This document shows, one piece after another, positions 10,569-22,385 of a DNA stretch of 64,000 bases. The DNA is from Sophora flavescens (Eukaryota; Streptophyta; Magnoliopsida; Fabales; Fabaceae). Under the pieces are notes generated by a model. It was not told the DNA's origin. It made no database searches and saw only the letters and a list, made by a program, of their open reading frames with translations. Numbering within the stretch: position 1 is the stretch's first letter; every line of letters starts with the position of its first letter. The translations under genes were made by a program, and so were the position numbers. The DNA lies in the NCBI GenBank assembly GCA_030762895.1, contig CM061067.1, forward strand, positions 53,717,667-53,781,666, written 5' to 3'.

Positions 10569-10760
10569 AGAATCCGGCAACTAGTTGCCGGAAGTACAAA
10601 AAATTGAATCCTATAATTAATTACCATATTCACTTTTTGTACTTCCGGCAACTAGTTGCCGGATTCTATGTTTTCAAATTTTAAAATTTTCCGGCAATTA
10701 AATGCCGGATACTCGGTTATTGAATCCGGCAATTAATTGTCGGAAGGTATAGGAAAAAAA
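10569..10760. repeat. Cluster of CCGGCAA palindromes with a perfect 34-bp inverted repeat
   Basis: 10569-10602 and 10634-10667 are perfect inverted copies 34 bp long separated by 31 bp. Each arm contains the 18-bp palindrome CCGGCAACTAGTTGCCGG. Two related palindromes follow, CCGGCAATTAAATGCCGG and CCGGCAATTAATTGTCGG. The cluster lies 43 bp upstream of the inferred MULE start codon, so it may be transposase-binding sequence, a promoter element or a separate small element. Confidence 0.85.
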
Positions 10761-13070
10761 AATAGAATCGCAGAAACGTAGACGGACTGAGATATGAAGA
10801 ACTCATGGAGACTCAACCTTTAGTTTACGACAGAGCAAGGAGAATTCGACTGGAACCCCAAGAGGGTTCATGATGTACATCAAAATCAGTTGCAATCCTC
10901 ATAACTGGAACGATGTTGCGAAGAAATATGGTGAAATTGAACTGGTACGACGCGAGAGCACTGGTCCAATGCTGCAATGGTGCTTCACGGTGATTTGTGG
11001 GGTGGGGTGGGCATTACAGAAGAGATGAGAAGTGGAAGGTGTGTGGGGTGCGGTACAGGAGGGAAACGAAGAAGGAGAAGGAAGTTTGAAACTTAAAGGG
11101 CAGTTTTGTAATTTCACATATGAAAAATTAGAAATGTGGGGATATATGCCCAAGTGTGGGGGTACAGGTAGCAATGCCCTTGTTGGAAACAAAGGCAGAG
11201 AGTGATCGGCAAAAAACTCTCATCAACATTCTTTTTCACTGGAAAATCACAAACAAGTGAACAACCTCAACTCATTGAGAAGCCAGCGCCCATGGGCCCT
11301 GAGTTTCCATTCTTGTTGGTGCAGTGCTTTCCTGGATTCTTGTTTACTCGGCCTCATTGTTTAGTTGGTTTTTATTTTATGTTTATTTGCTTAGAGGTCT
11401 GGGCCTTTGTTATTTCTCTTTATTTATCTTTTTTTTTATACAATTCTCTTTATTTATCTTATTTGGGCATGTGTCATGATTTTTTAGGAGACTTTTGGGC
11501 CTGGGCCTGGGCCTTCGTTAGGGGGACTAATTATAATGTTTTATGTTGTTCATGTTTAATGCCTTATGTAGAGCCTGTAGAGTGTAGACTAAAAAAAACT
11601 TATTTTCTTTGTACCAAACAATCCATAATATCCACTTCTTTTTTTCACCTTTTTATTTCTAACTAAATTCTTTCTTGTTATTTTCTCTCTCTCCATTTTA
11701 TTTCTCAAACCAAACAAAGCATAAGCATGTAAGACCAAACGATGGTTGTTCAGTGACTTGTAGTTGTTCAACTCTTCCCTTTTACTTAACTCTATATATG
11801 CCCCATCCCAATTAACTTATATTTTCTTCCTACAAGACAAATACAAAAGGTAAAATTAAATTAAACAAAAATACATTAAAAATGATCTAAGTCACTAAGC
11901 AAACAATAATTGAAAAACAACAGCTAAACTTAACACTTGAGCATAAAAACATCAACAAAAGAATAATAATGAAAACGATAACTACCCATTTGGCTTCATA
12001 TGTTAAGCATAATATAGCATATTTTATCATTGACAATAGCTACAGCTCTGTGGCGCATATCTGCATGTGCCTAACTACATATGCTGCCTCGATATGGATC
12101 CTTATCCCGTAGACAGCAGGTGCATTGCATACTCCACCAATTCTGAAAAACAACAAAACAAAAGTAAAACATTCTGTCACTGCATCAAACACCAAACCAG
12201 CTCTCAGCTCTGGTTTGAACATTGATACTAAACACTCTGTAGATCAATATATGTTACAAAGATATTTGGAGCAACCATGAGGCTACTGCAAAAAATAAAT
12301 AAATAAAGATACTCTCATGTTTCCTTGTAATTAGTTGTTTAATTTTTAATTATAATTTTTTTTTTGTTACAAAAAGTTTAGGTGAATTGGGTCCTGATAG
12401 GCTCACCAGTGTCAGGACAGACCTCATGACTCAAAGAACACTTACAGGGAAACTCACAACCTTACGGGTTATGAGCATCATCATTAGGACCAACTTTTGG
12501 CACAATCTTTACTTTTGGGCTAACGTACGCTGACATGGTTTGGATGACGTAATTATGATTATTACCTATAAAGAATAAATCTTATGAATTGTTGCTTACC
12601 TATCCAATTATTATATGATATTAATTAGAAACTTAAGTTATTTGAGTGCAATTCTTTGATAAATACTTAAATAGTATAGAGTAGCATAATCTACTAAATC
12701 AGAATCAGTACCTTAAGTATCTAATTCACGATTCCGATTTAGGAATTAGACATTTTTAAATATGAAAATAAGTGGTGTATTCAATTAGGATTTTTAAACA
12801 TTAATTTGAGAGTTAAAAAAAGTTTCGTGAAATTTAAAAGATTATTTTGAAATGTAATGGCTTTTAATTTTTTTTTATATAAGCAAATGTAATGACTTAT
12901 ATGATTTGAAATGATTTTTCGACATGTATCCAAAATTACAATAATCAATAAACAAAAGTAAAAAATAAATGATAATTTTAATCTAGAAAAGTAAAATCCA
13001 AAACAATTATTTCAATTTTTTAACAGAGGGATGGAGATTAAAATATGGACAAAATTAGGGACAGATTCCA
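10761..13070. other. AT-rich DNA without a supported gene
   Basis: 10761-11200 is probably the upstream flank of the MULE gene. A plus-strand open frame at 11202-11666 has low-complexity hydrophobic content and no recognisable domain. A minus-strand stretch at 12040-12222 preceded by a TTTTTCAG acceptor looks exon-like but matches nothing I know. 12360-12530 resembles repeat debris. Positions 11965-11992 are identical to 18652-18679. Confidence 0.4.
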
Positions 13071-13184
13071 TATACTTTAAGTGTTGTTTTTCAATTAAGA
13101 GTAGAACATATGTAACATCCATCAATGAACTTATATTGTTACACATTTTCTATTCCTGTTGAAAAACAGCATCTAAAGTATCTA
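13071..13184. repeat. Short hairpin-forming inverted repeat
   Basis: 13071-13117 and 13137-13184 are imperfect inverted copies (TACTTTAAGTGTTGTTTTTCAA pairs with its complement near 13160-13180) separated by about 20 bp. It could be a small MITE or a miRNA-like foldback. I see no target duplication. Confidence 0.65.
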
Positions 13185-13200
13185 TAAAATTACACCTAAG

Positions 13201-13400
13201 TTTTTTTTTTTTTTTTGATAATTAAGTTCGTTCATTGATATGATCTAGATTAAGTATAAAAGTGATTAATCTTCCCATCTTCGAGGAACTTAGGAAGGAT
13301 TGAAAAACAAACATTCTATCACGTACTCCAAAGCTGGATAAAGATAAAATAGTACATCAAAGTTCAAAACCATATACAAAAAATAAACATAAAAGATTTT
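13201..13400 (-). mobile_element. Possible LINE 3'-end fragment
   Basis: A run of T (13201-13216) followed by GATAATTAAG matches the style of a plant LINE 3' end read on the minus strand. No coding remnant is visible and no duplication was found, so this is weak. Confidence 0.3.
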
Positions 13401-13412
13401 TTGACACTGAGT

Positions 13413-14296
13413 TTGACAACTATACACGACAACCATATTTATGAACAGTGATTCGACATTTTTTTATTAAAAAAATTATTCAATTTTTTTTTATAAATAT
13501 TTAGCTTTTTTGTACTAACATTTTTGGTTAATTAGTTACAAATATTTGGTTAATCACGTGCAAATATTTGGTTAATTCAGTTCATTATATGGTTAATGGG
13601 TCATCTTGAAACTTACAATCATTTTCCACAACCATGTAAATATTTGATTAATCACGTGCAAATATTTGGTTAATTCAGTTCATTATATGGTTAATGGGTC
13701 ATCTTGAAGCTTACAATCATTTTTCACAAACATGTAAATATATGGTTAATCACGAGTAAATATTTGGTTAATGCAATTCATTATATGGTTAATGAGTTAC
13801 CCTAAAGTTTATAATAGTTTTCCACAACCATGTAAGGTGAAAATATTTGCACATGATTAACCATATATTGAACTACATTAACCAAATATCTGCACGTGAT
13901 TAACCAAATATTTACATATTTATGGAAAATGATTGTAAGCTTCAGGATGACCCATTAGCCATATAATGAATTGAATTAACCAAATACTTACCCGTGATTA
14001 ACCAAATATTTACATGGTTGTGGAAAATGATTGTAAGCTTTAGGATGACCCGTTAACCATATAATGAACTGAATTAACCAAATATTTACACGTGATTAAT
14101 CAAATATTTGCACGTGATTAATCAAAAATGTTAGCACTAAAAAAAGTTTTTCTTTCAAAAAAAAATTATTATTTTTTAAAAAGTCAAAATTACGAAAATG
14201 GCACTACATATTTGTCAAAATTACAAAAATACTATTGCACAGTGATCAAAATTATGAAAATACCACTATAAAGTGGAGTTGTCCATTGAGTTGTCG
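13413..14296. mobile_element. Foldback element with tandem 98-bp units in its inverted arms
   Basis: The left arm contains three tandem units of 98 bp (marked by TAATCACGTG at 13551 and 13649 and TAATCACGAG at 13747), each with TATATGGTTAATGGGT. The right arm (about 13843-14130) holds the same units in inverse orientation, with the symmetry axis near 13840. The outer ends are also inverted copies (TTGACAACTATACACGACAA against CGACAACTCAATGGACAAC). No coding sequence. The superfamily is uncertain because I could not fix a target duplication. Confidence 0.8.
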
Positions 14297-16526
14297 TATT
14301 CTGATTGTCAAGATCACACAACTGAGAATAAATGCCAAGAAAGAGAAAGATCCCCCACACTCTCAACCCAATCTTAATTATTTTGTTTTTGTTTTTGATA
14401 AGTAAAATATTATTAAATGGATATAAGGGATACATACCCCAACAGATAAACAAAAAACTTACAAGAGAATGCCAAAAACTCATACAAAAGGCCACACAGA
14501 CAGAACCAACCCCTGCAATATCCACACATCAAAACCAAGACACCTGATACATAAACAAAACTAGAAAGACTCTACCAAACCAGAATACAAACCCAAGCTT
14601 AAGATTCTATACACCCTTTACACACAATTCGGACATTCTCACAGCAGACACATCATAGAAGCCCCCCCACCCCCCACCCCCCACCAAATATATCAACTGT
14701 ATATGCATTTTGTATCAAATACCCTTTTCTATATGCGTCATATTCCTTTCATTCCAACATCATGCAGTCACAGCCAATAGTTCTTAATAGCACTAATCGA
14801 CTCTGAACCGGTACCATACATACACAGAATGCAAACACCCATTTGTAGGTACAACTCCTTTATCAGATATAGGCATATAGCATTAGGATACCTCTGAACT
14901 CAATAGGTTGTTTACTTCCACATGCAACTTCACCTTCCCATGAACTCTTGGTTGCCCGTTTAACAAATCTTTGGTTGAAATCCCCAGTGCAATGATAGTA
15001 TAGACCCATTCTGTTACTTAGGCATGGCACCAGAACCTGCGGGCATCCACCCGAACATGTCACGATTTTGATGGAAAAAATCCGCTCTGATCGGGGACAA
15101 GGACGGGGATGGGGATATAGATACCCACCCTGCCCCAACCCTGAACCAACCCTACTATTACTTGGTCATTACTTGCATCAGTGTGCATGTAGAATTAGCA
15201 GGCCTTCTGCCACTCTATTAACAGATAATGTAATGCATCAAAAGAGCCTCCGCTTGCATCAAAAGATAAAACTACACCTAACTTTTATCCTTAAAACACC
15301 CCAAATGTAAAGTTTAGGAATAATAATATATTTAACAAAATTTTAAAGGCGGGTTAATTTTATTAAAAGTATCACTTTATTTAGGGAAAAAAAATAAGTA
15401 CAAGATTGATCACAAGTGGGATTTATTTCCCCAAATAGTTATATTTTTGTGCATCTTGATGCCAACTTCCCACCTTCACCTTTTTTAAAATAAATTTTTT
15501 TAATGAGTTACAAGTGTATTTTAGTGGTCAATTATTTTGGAATAATATAAAAAATATGTTTTGTTAGTATAAAAACTAAATATATAATTTTATTATGCAA
15601 TAATTTTTTAATTAATAAATATTCTTATTGTATTAATGCAACAAAAAAGACTCACTAGGAACTTCAAAATAAAAATTAGCTTATATAATAGTACAATGTT
15701 AATATTAAAGTTTTATTATAGTACCAACACAAAAGAAAAGACAAATATTAAACCAAATCTAATCTGTTATGATGAAACAAACTATCGACTTTAATTTAAA
15801 TGAAATAATGGAGCAAGATAAATCACTACACGATGATGAAAAACAACAAAGGTAAGGTAGACAACGTCGTCAATTTTCTACATGTAATAAGCATCATGCA
15901 CAGTGTGAGACTATGATTCACCATTTGAGGAGATAAATTTGGTGTACTTTCAATAAAATATAAATATTAATATTATACTATTAGATATAAATTAATTGTA
16001 TTTGAAGTTTCCAATGAATCTCCATTGTTGTACTAATACCTTAATAATATTTATTAATTACAAATTGATTGCATAATAAAACTTTATATTTAGTTTAAAG
16101 TTGACTTATCTTGATACTACGCAAAACAGGTACCCCACTCGCATAGGGCCGCATCGATCCGGGCCACAGCAGCTAGGTCAAAAAAACCTAGACTCAAATT
16201 GATCTAGCAAAATGGTTCTGACCCAGACCCTATGCGGGTTGTGAATTTGGTTGGATAGGGCCGGATCAGACACCATATTTTTTAAAAAGTATTTTTTTTT
16301 TTTGCATTTATTATATTGTATATTTCCCTTTTTTTATAAATATAGGCTCATCAAAAGAACTTGATAAACAAGTGTTCCAATTTGCTCACCACAAAAATAA
16401 TAGCCGAGCGCTTGTGAGGTTTCCCATAATTTTTTTTAAAGCAAAACCCATGCAAAAAGAACAAAAATAAAGTCAGTCTAGGATTCAACTTTCTATTCTT
16501 TCTCAGCTTATACTTTTAAGATTTAA
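14297..16526. other. AT-rich repeat debris with a C-run, no supported gene
   Basis: 14375-14600 begins TTTTTGATAAGTAAAATATT and looks like another minus-strand LINE 3' end. 14661-14683 has three C runs of 7, 6 and 6, giving a G-quadruplex-capable minus strand. 15010-15160 and 16120-16270 are GC-richer islands with repeated CGGG/CCCG words, probably decayed elements. The rest is AT-rich with no usable frame. Confidence 0.4.
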
Positions 16527-16935
16527 GGTTAAAGTAATCTTTTGGTCCCTATACGTGACACTGATTTTCAATTTTGTCCCTATACGTAAAAAGTTATCAA
16601 TTTGGTCCCTATACATGACACTGGTTTTCAATTTGGTCCTCACCGTTAATTGGTCCCTATATAAGAGGGACCAAATTGCAAATTATTATCACATATAGGG
16701 ACCAAATTGAAAATAATTGTCACATGTAGGGACCGATTTCAATTTTTTGTTGTTGAATTGGTCCCTACATGTGACAATAATTTGCAATTCGGTCCTCTTA
16801 TATAGGAACCAATTAACGGTGAGGACCAAATTGAAAACTAGTGACACGTATAGGGACCAAATTGATAACTTTTTACGTATAGGGACCAAATTGAAAATCA
16901 GTGTCACGTATAGGGACCAAAATATTACTTTAACC
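16527..16935. mobile_element. MITE with 9-bp target duplication (Mutator-type)
   Basis: A 409-bp element starts GGTTAAAGTAATCTTTTGG and ends with the near-perfect inverted complement. AAGATTTAA is duplicated at 16518-16526 and 16936-16944. Nearly the whole element folds back on itself, with repeated GGTCCCTATACGTGACA words in inverse orientation around an axis near 16730. A 9-bp duplication is the hallmark of Mutator-type elements. It has no coding capacity and would be moved by an autonomous MULE. Confidence 0.93.
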
Positions 16936-16944
16936 AAGATTTAA

Positions 16945-18141
16945 ATATAATCATTGTGAAATTATCATCCTCAGCAACATTATCATTATTCTGCACTACT
17001 GAAATAGAGACATTGTCCGGGTCAACCTTGTCCCCATCTCCCAAAAACTTTGCAATTACTTTTATATCATGAATAACATTAGGATGCATAGCGGATGGAC
17101 CAATCACGAGAGTTCAAACCATTATCACATATAGTTTCCATATTGGCAAATCCCAACAAAGGGTTAGAGTCGACCTTATAATCTAACAGATTATCTAATC
17201 ACTTAGTTTGTCATTTGTTTGACCCGACCCAAGTAAATTATGATGGTCATTGTTAGTCCCTTGGATAGAATGTTCCTGAATAGAATCAGACACATGCTCT
17301 AATGAGTCTTGATCTGATTTCTCAATCCCAATTGATTGAATATAGCTATTACCGGAAGAATTCTGCTGCATTTGTAAAACATTATTCTGACTTTGATCCT
17401 CATTAACACCCTGATTTACCTGGCTATTATTCTAACCTTCCTCAATCAATTGTTGTTGTGCAACATATTTACCTCCTTATGGACTGCAATGACCAAACCA
17501 TTTTTTGGCCCTTCGTTCTCTGACTTCTTAGGAACATACTTCTGGATAGGTTTCTGAGGAAGAGGATTAACCTTCTTATCTATGGACACTTCTTGATTAA
17601 CCTTCTCTTTCCACCAAGATTTGGTCATGTAGGCTAACACTTAAATCAAGATCAACAAGCACTCTTACAAAATGTCGAACATCTTCTTGTTAGTTGCCTC
17701 ATCAGGTGTAATAGGTGCACCAATACCATCAGTGATCGCAAATATTATCTTGGCACGCCACTACTCATGCGACGGTCCTATGATGTGCACCCAACAATTG
17801 GTGTGAGTATGCTTTTGGGTATTGGGGTTGAAGTCATGGGTCCACGAAGAAAGAGACGGAATTCTAGGCTATAAACTCCGAGAACCAATCAATAAAATGC
17901 TGAGAAGGTCTGATGGGGAAGAAAAAGAGAATTCATAAAACCCTTTCACCAAAGAAACCATGCTCCAATGACCAATAGACTTCCATAAGGACGTAAGAAA
18001 GCTTGGATCGCAAGTCTGCCACTTTGATAGGAACATCACCCTTCGATAAGATTAGACGACCATGAAGATGATTTTTATAGCCTTCGAGTCAGGCTATATA
18101 CTCCTCTTATGGAATCTTGATAGTGATTTTGTTGTCCTTCA
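16945..18141 (-). pseudogene. LINE ORF1-like (DUF4283) remnant
   Basis: Minus-strand frames, shifted several times, give the pieces YKNHLHGRLILSKGD (near 18060), KGFYEFSFSS, FNPNTQKHTHTN, FAITDGIGAPITPDEA (near 17720) and, after 17640, a lysine/proline-rich tail. In this order they match the DUF4283 region common in plant LINE ORF1 proteins, which bind element RNA. The zinc-knuckle region that normally follows is missing. Several stops and frameshifts show it is dead. The Copia element begins at 18142, interrupting its N-terminal side. The left end is indefinite, and the MITE at 16527-16935 abuts it. Confidence 0.72.
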
Positions 18142-19699
18142 TGAAGTTGACACAGACAAACAAATGAAGGGGGTTGAATTGTGTTTGTTAATAATTTTCG
18201 AAAACAACCTTTTAAAACAGTTTTTACACTCAAAGAGATTTGAAACAGAAGCACACACGAAGGCAAATATTCCTTTTAAAAGACTTTAACAAAAGCAATA
18301 TCAAAACCCCACAATTAGTAAAAGCAAATAAAACTGAAGAGTTTAGGGATAGAAGATTCACGCAAGAGACTTTATCCTGGTTCACTCTCTTCTAACCAAG
18401 AGCTACGTCCAGTCCCTTCGACTTGAAGGATTTATCCACTATTTCTCCAAATAGATTACAACCAAGTATTCAACACCTCTCCAGGCTACAAGTATTCCTT
18501 TCTTACCAAGCCTCTTCGGGCTCTAACTCTAACAAAGAGATTTAATGTTTAATCTTCTTAACTCACTATGTGTGAGAATATGACAGTTTAAGATCAGTTG
18601 AATATTACAACAATATTCAAACTAAAGAATATAGACTCTTTCTCTTGAAAGAATAATGAAAACGATAACTACCCATTTGTAGTGACCTTCTTCTTCTCTT
18701 GTATTTCTTCAATGGTTACTTTGATTAATCCCGTTTGGAGATAGCATTTAATGCATGATATCCATTGTGACTGATAGCTTGATTGTAGCAATGTTGAATA
18801 ATACTGTTGGTTATCGAGGTAGCATGAATTTGGAGGTTCACTCCTCTGGGTATTGCAGCTTGAGCACTTGTTGTTCCTCTTTTGTGTATAATACAGCTTT
18901 TTCAGTCATAAAGTTGTCATCGTAAAAATCGTATTGCAGTATCTTAATGTACAATTCTGCTTTTTGTATTTCTTGATTGTACTATGTTTCTTTTACAACA
19001 AGTTGAAATATTAAAGCAGATAAAACAAATGGGAAGAACAAATATTCTATTGAAATAAATATCAATCATTTGAAATAAATATAAGAGATTCGGATTGCAT
19101 TTAATTCATTCAAAGATGGAGCTCGTTTGAAAAGAAACTCCGTCTACTCATTCATATGAGAGTCCAAGTTTGTTCCATATTTTACTTAGCTCGTCTAATG
19201 ACGTGGCATATCCTCTTATCTATCAAGTCTTCGGACTTGCTATTCCTTAATGAGTTATAAAGATCTTCGTCTAGTGACGTGGCGGTTAGATCTCATCTAC
19301 TAGATTACTTTGTATTTTAGTTCGTTTATTTCAACTAATTACTTTCATCTGCTTACGTGGCAAGATGGACGCGCTGACTATCAAGTCTTTGGACTTGCAG
19401 TACCTAACAAGTTATTAAGGTATTTATCTAGCAAATATTTAAAGCCTCGTCTACTAAAGAAAACTAGTCTACTTAATTAAATGACTAAGTAACTTTACCA
19501 AAGTATTTGAGCAGCCCGTCTACAGGGGAGGACGCGTATTTTCCAATTTGAAACTTATCCCAAGTTTCTTATATGTAAATATTCCTGCATAATTGAAAGC
19601 ACATGTTAGATCTCAACTAACACTTTGCCAAGCAAATTTAATCCTTTTGTTAGCATCAAAACTAGAGATAATTAAATCCAAAACCACTTTGGTTCCAAC
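18142..19699 (-). repeat. 3' LTR of the Copia element
   Basis: 1558 bp, TGTTGGAACC at 19699 on the minus strand and ending in CA at 18142. Matches 35150-35896 over its left half. The U3 side holds three ACGTGGC boxes (19201-19207, 19277-19283, 19355-19361), two of them as TGACGTGGC, and a duplicated TATCAAGTCTT-GGACTTGC segment. Relative to the 5' LTR it has about 70-80 bp replaced near 18660. Confidence 0.9.
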
Positions 19700-19714
19700 A
19701 ATCTCCCCCTTTTT
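19700..19714 (-). other. Polypurine tract of the Copia element
   Basis: The minus strand reads AAAAAGGGGGAGATT immediately before TGTTGG of the 3' LTR, the standard primer site for plus-strand DNA synthesis in SIRE-like Copia elements. Confidence 0.9.
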
Positions 19715-19940
19715 GATGATGACAAAACTAATTAAATTTGAAAAACAAAGTCTAAGAGAGCTTGCAGGGCTCCCCCTAAGACAAAGCAATCAAATACTTA
19801 AGCAGACTTAGAATCTATATAAACACGAGTAACAGAGCAGCAGATATCAAAGCAAATAAGCAAACACAAGTATCAGAGCAGTATAGCAAGTAGACAAGAA
19901 TATGCACATGCAAACACATAAGAGTTTTTCAAATAAAACG

Positions 19941-19945
<5 letters not shown>

Positions 19946-19989
<44 letters not shown>
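19946..19989. repeat. (TA)n microsatellite
   Basis: About 22 uninterrupted TA units inside the Copia element between the polypurine tract and the env-like region. Confidence 0.97.
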
Positions 19990-19992
<3 letters not shown>

Positions 19993-20120
19993 CTCTTTTA
20001 TTTCATATATAATTCTCTTTTGTTTCCTTTTTCCCCTTTTTTGTCATCAGCCAAAAAGGAAAGGAAAAAAAAGAGAGGACCATCATTGTCAGTACAAAAG
20101 AAGGAAAGAAATAATAAAGG

Positions 20121-22385
20121 CTAAGCAGATGGAGGTGGTGGAGGAGGAGGGTTCTGACTTTGACTCTTCTTGAAGTCCATGAGAAATTCAAGCATTTTAT
20201 TCACAACCTCTAAGGTTGGAGCCATTGAGGTTTGAATCTGCTGATGAACATCCTCTTTGATCTTTTCAGCTATCTTTTGAACCTTCTCATCTACCAACTT
20301 GCCAACCCTTTCATAAACCAATTTTCCAAGAACTTCTTCAATATTTGATAATAGAGTCTGTTGTCTCGAGCTTTCTGTAGATTCTTGAAAAGTGCTCAGA
20401 GTTCTTGACTGATCTTCAGGGTGCATTACAACTAGTGCCAAAGGTTGAGAAGATTGTTTTTCTGATGAGCTCTGTTGGTGACACGATTCAGCAGTGTCTT
20501 CCAAATTATCAGCAATGACAATTTGTCCATTTTCTTCAGCAATAAGGTCATCTGAGATAAGCTTTGGAGTAGGTTTGGGTTTTACTGTGATTTCCTTTGC
20601 CCATCTAGTAGGGTAGATAAACTCCACATTCCTGATGTTGATTGGAAGTCCCCAGAGGTCTTTATATATCATATATCTAAAGTGTGAGAGACCACACTTT
20701 CCTCTGACCTTGGAAATATCTTCCTTTTCTTCTTCAGATAAACCAGAGGAAGATGCTTCTCCGGTGCAGTGAATTATGTGTGACTTCCAGAATTCAGCAG
20801 CTCTGTGCTCATTGATCAACTCAATGGATTCAATATTTAGAAGGAAATCCAACATTGAGTAATCAAAAGTCTCTTGCTCTTGGTCAAGTAATGCTGACTC
20901 AGCTTCAGGCATCGCTCCCTTGAATCTTATGTTCTTCAAGTCCTTGTCCTTATTAAAATCCAGCATTGGTAATCTCGGACAGATCCTATAGGGCTTGATT
21001 CCAATCCTGGTTACTTCCTTGTGCCTCAGCTAGGATGGAGGAACAAAATTTGCAGCTCTAATTTGACTGAACTCCCATTTCAGCATATCATAGTAGAGTT
21101 GATCAAGAAACAAGTTAGCAGCCCTCCCATAGATTCTGGGATGCTCAAAGGACATCCATTTTGTGTCCCTTGGCATGATCATGGGGACATGCTTAGATGA
21201 TCTTGCTCTTTTCTAAGGTAAAGTAGGAAGATCTTTTTTTGGGGTCAGTCTTCCAGACGAGTATAATGTGTCTCTCAACTCCATCAATAAGTGATATGAA
21301 TGAAGGAGTTTTGACAAGGTTTGGGTAAATTTTTCTTTGGGGGGAATTTGGTTAAGGGTAGGTGAGTGACTATCGGCCCTAGATCATTGTGCATTTGAGA
21401 AGGCACATTCCTGATTGATTGACACTCGGGGTGAGGTAAGTATAGGGGTTCAATAGATTGGCTAACTTCTTCCTCATACTTAGGTAGAGGATACCATCTT
21501 TCTGGAATGTGGTCTAGTTCAGATTGGTGAGAATGCATGAAACAAAATTTTCCATTCCATTTTTACTTTAGCCCAATCATCAGATTTGCCATTGTAAAGG
21601 ACAAAAGTTGGGTTGAGGGAAGGAAATAGAGTTCTCAGAGGTTTAGGGAAATGTGCACCAGGAGAAATGCCTTCATTTGGTTGATTTAATCAGGTATCAT
21701 CGGCTTGTGAAGTGGTTGTTTGTGTTGGTTGGGGTGAGAGAGGTGTGGGAATATATACGTCATTTGGAGTCAAGATAGGCACATCATCTATCCTAGTTTC
21801 TAAGATGTGGGAATATATACCTTAGGGGTCTTAGATGACCTAGCTTTTCTTGCTGGTTGCCTCCTTAGTTTTGTTGGTACAGTTGATGGAACAGGCACAA
21901 TGGTCTCAGCAGCAACAGCAGAGGTCTTCTGCTTCTTTAGAATATAACTGATAGGAATGCTATCCTCATCTTCATTATGAGAAAGGATAATTTTTCTTGG
22001 CCTCTTTGCAGCAAGGGCATCAGGAGGCTCCCTGATAGCAATCCCACTTGCTGGCCTCTTGGGGGCAGGCTTCCTTGTAGCAGTTGTCTTCTGCCTGGTT
22101 ACCCTTTTAACCCCTAGGACTTCAGCATTATTCTGTTCAACCATCTCTTCTTTAGCCATCAATAAATCCTCAGTCTTAGCCATTGTAGCAGGATCATAGG
22201 TACTGAGGTTCATATTGGCTATGTTCATCTTTCCAAAGTCTGCAGCAGGCATTGGTTTATCAGTCAACAACCTAGCTTGCTCCTCAGGAGTCTTAGAGGC
22301 AAGAAACATCATGTACTCCATGAGCCTTGAAAATATTTGAGAGAATATGGCAGAAAGGAAGTGCAGAGAGTCTTTTCTTGTTCAT
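20121..22385 (-). pseudogene. C-terminal two-thirds of the Copia env-like region
   Basis: Open pieces at 21800-22321 (lysine/proline/alanine-rich, basic, with AKRPRKIILSHNEDED), 21284-21538 and 20121-20966 (281 residues) lie in series, separated by stops and frameshifts. The last has a globular start, then VLGKLVYERVGKLVDEKVQK, which looks like a coiled coil, and ends in a run of seven prolines. I see no signal peptide or membrane segment. Position after RNase H and before the polypurine tract matches the extra ORF of SIRE/Maximus elements, called env-like by location; its function is not established. The 4.3 kb solo LTR at 22386 separates it from its N-terminal part. Confidence 0.7.

Noticed and set aside
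10899..11192. 97-codon minus-strand open frame rich in Pro/Ser
   Set aside because: Composition reflects pyrimidine-rich DNA; no motif and no continuity with the MULE exons.
11202..11666. 154-codon plus-strand open frame
   Set aside because: Hydrophobic low-complexity content from T-rich DNA, no domain, no splice or promoter context; likely chance.
12040..12222. Possible exon with a TTTTTCAG acceptor on the minus strand
   Set aside because: Only one exon-like piece, no recognisable family, no partner exons found.
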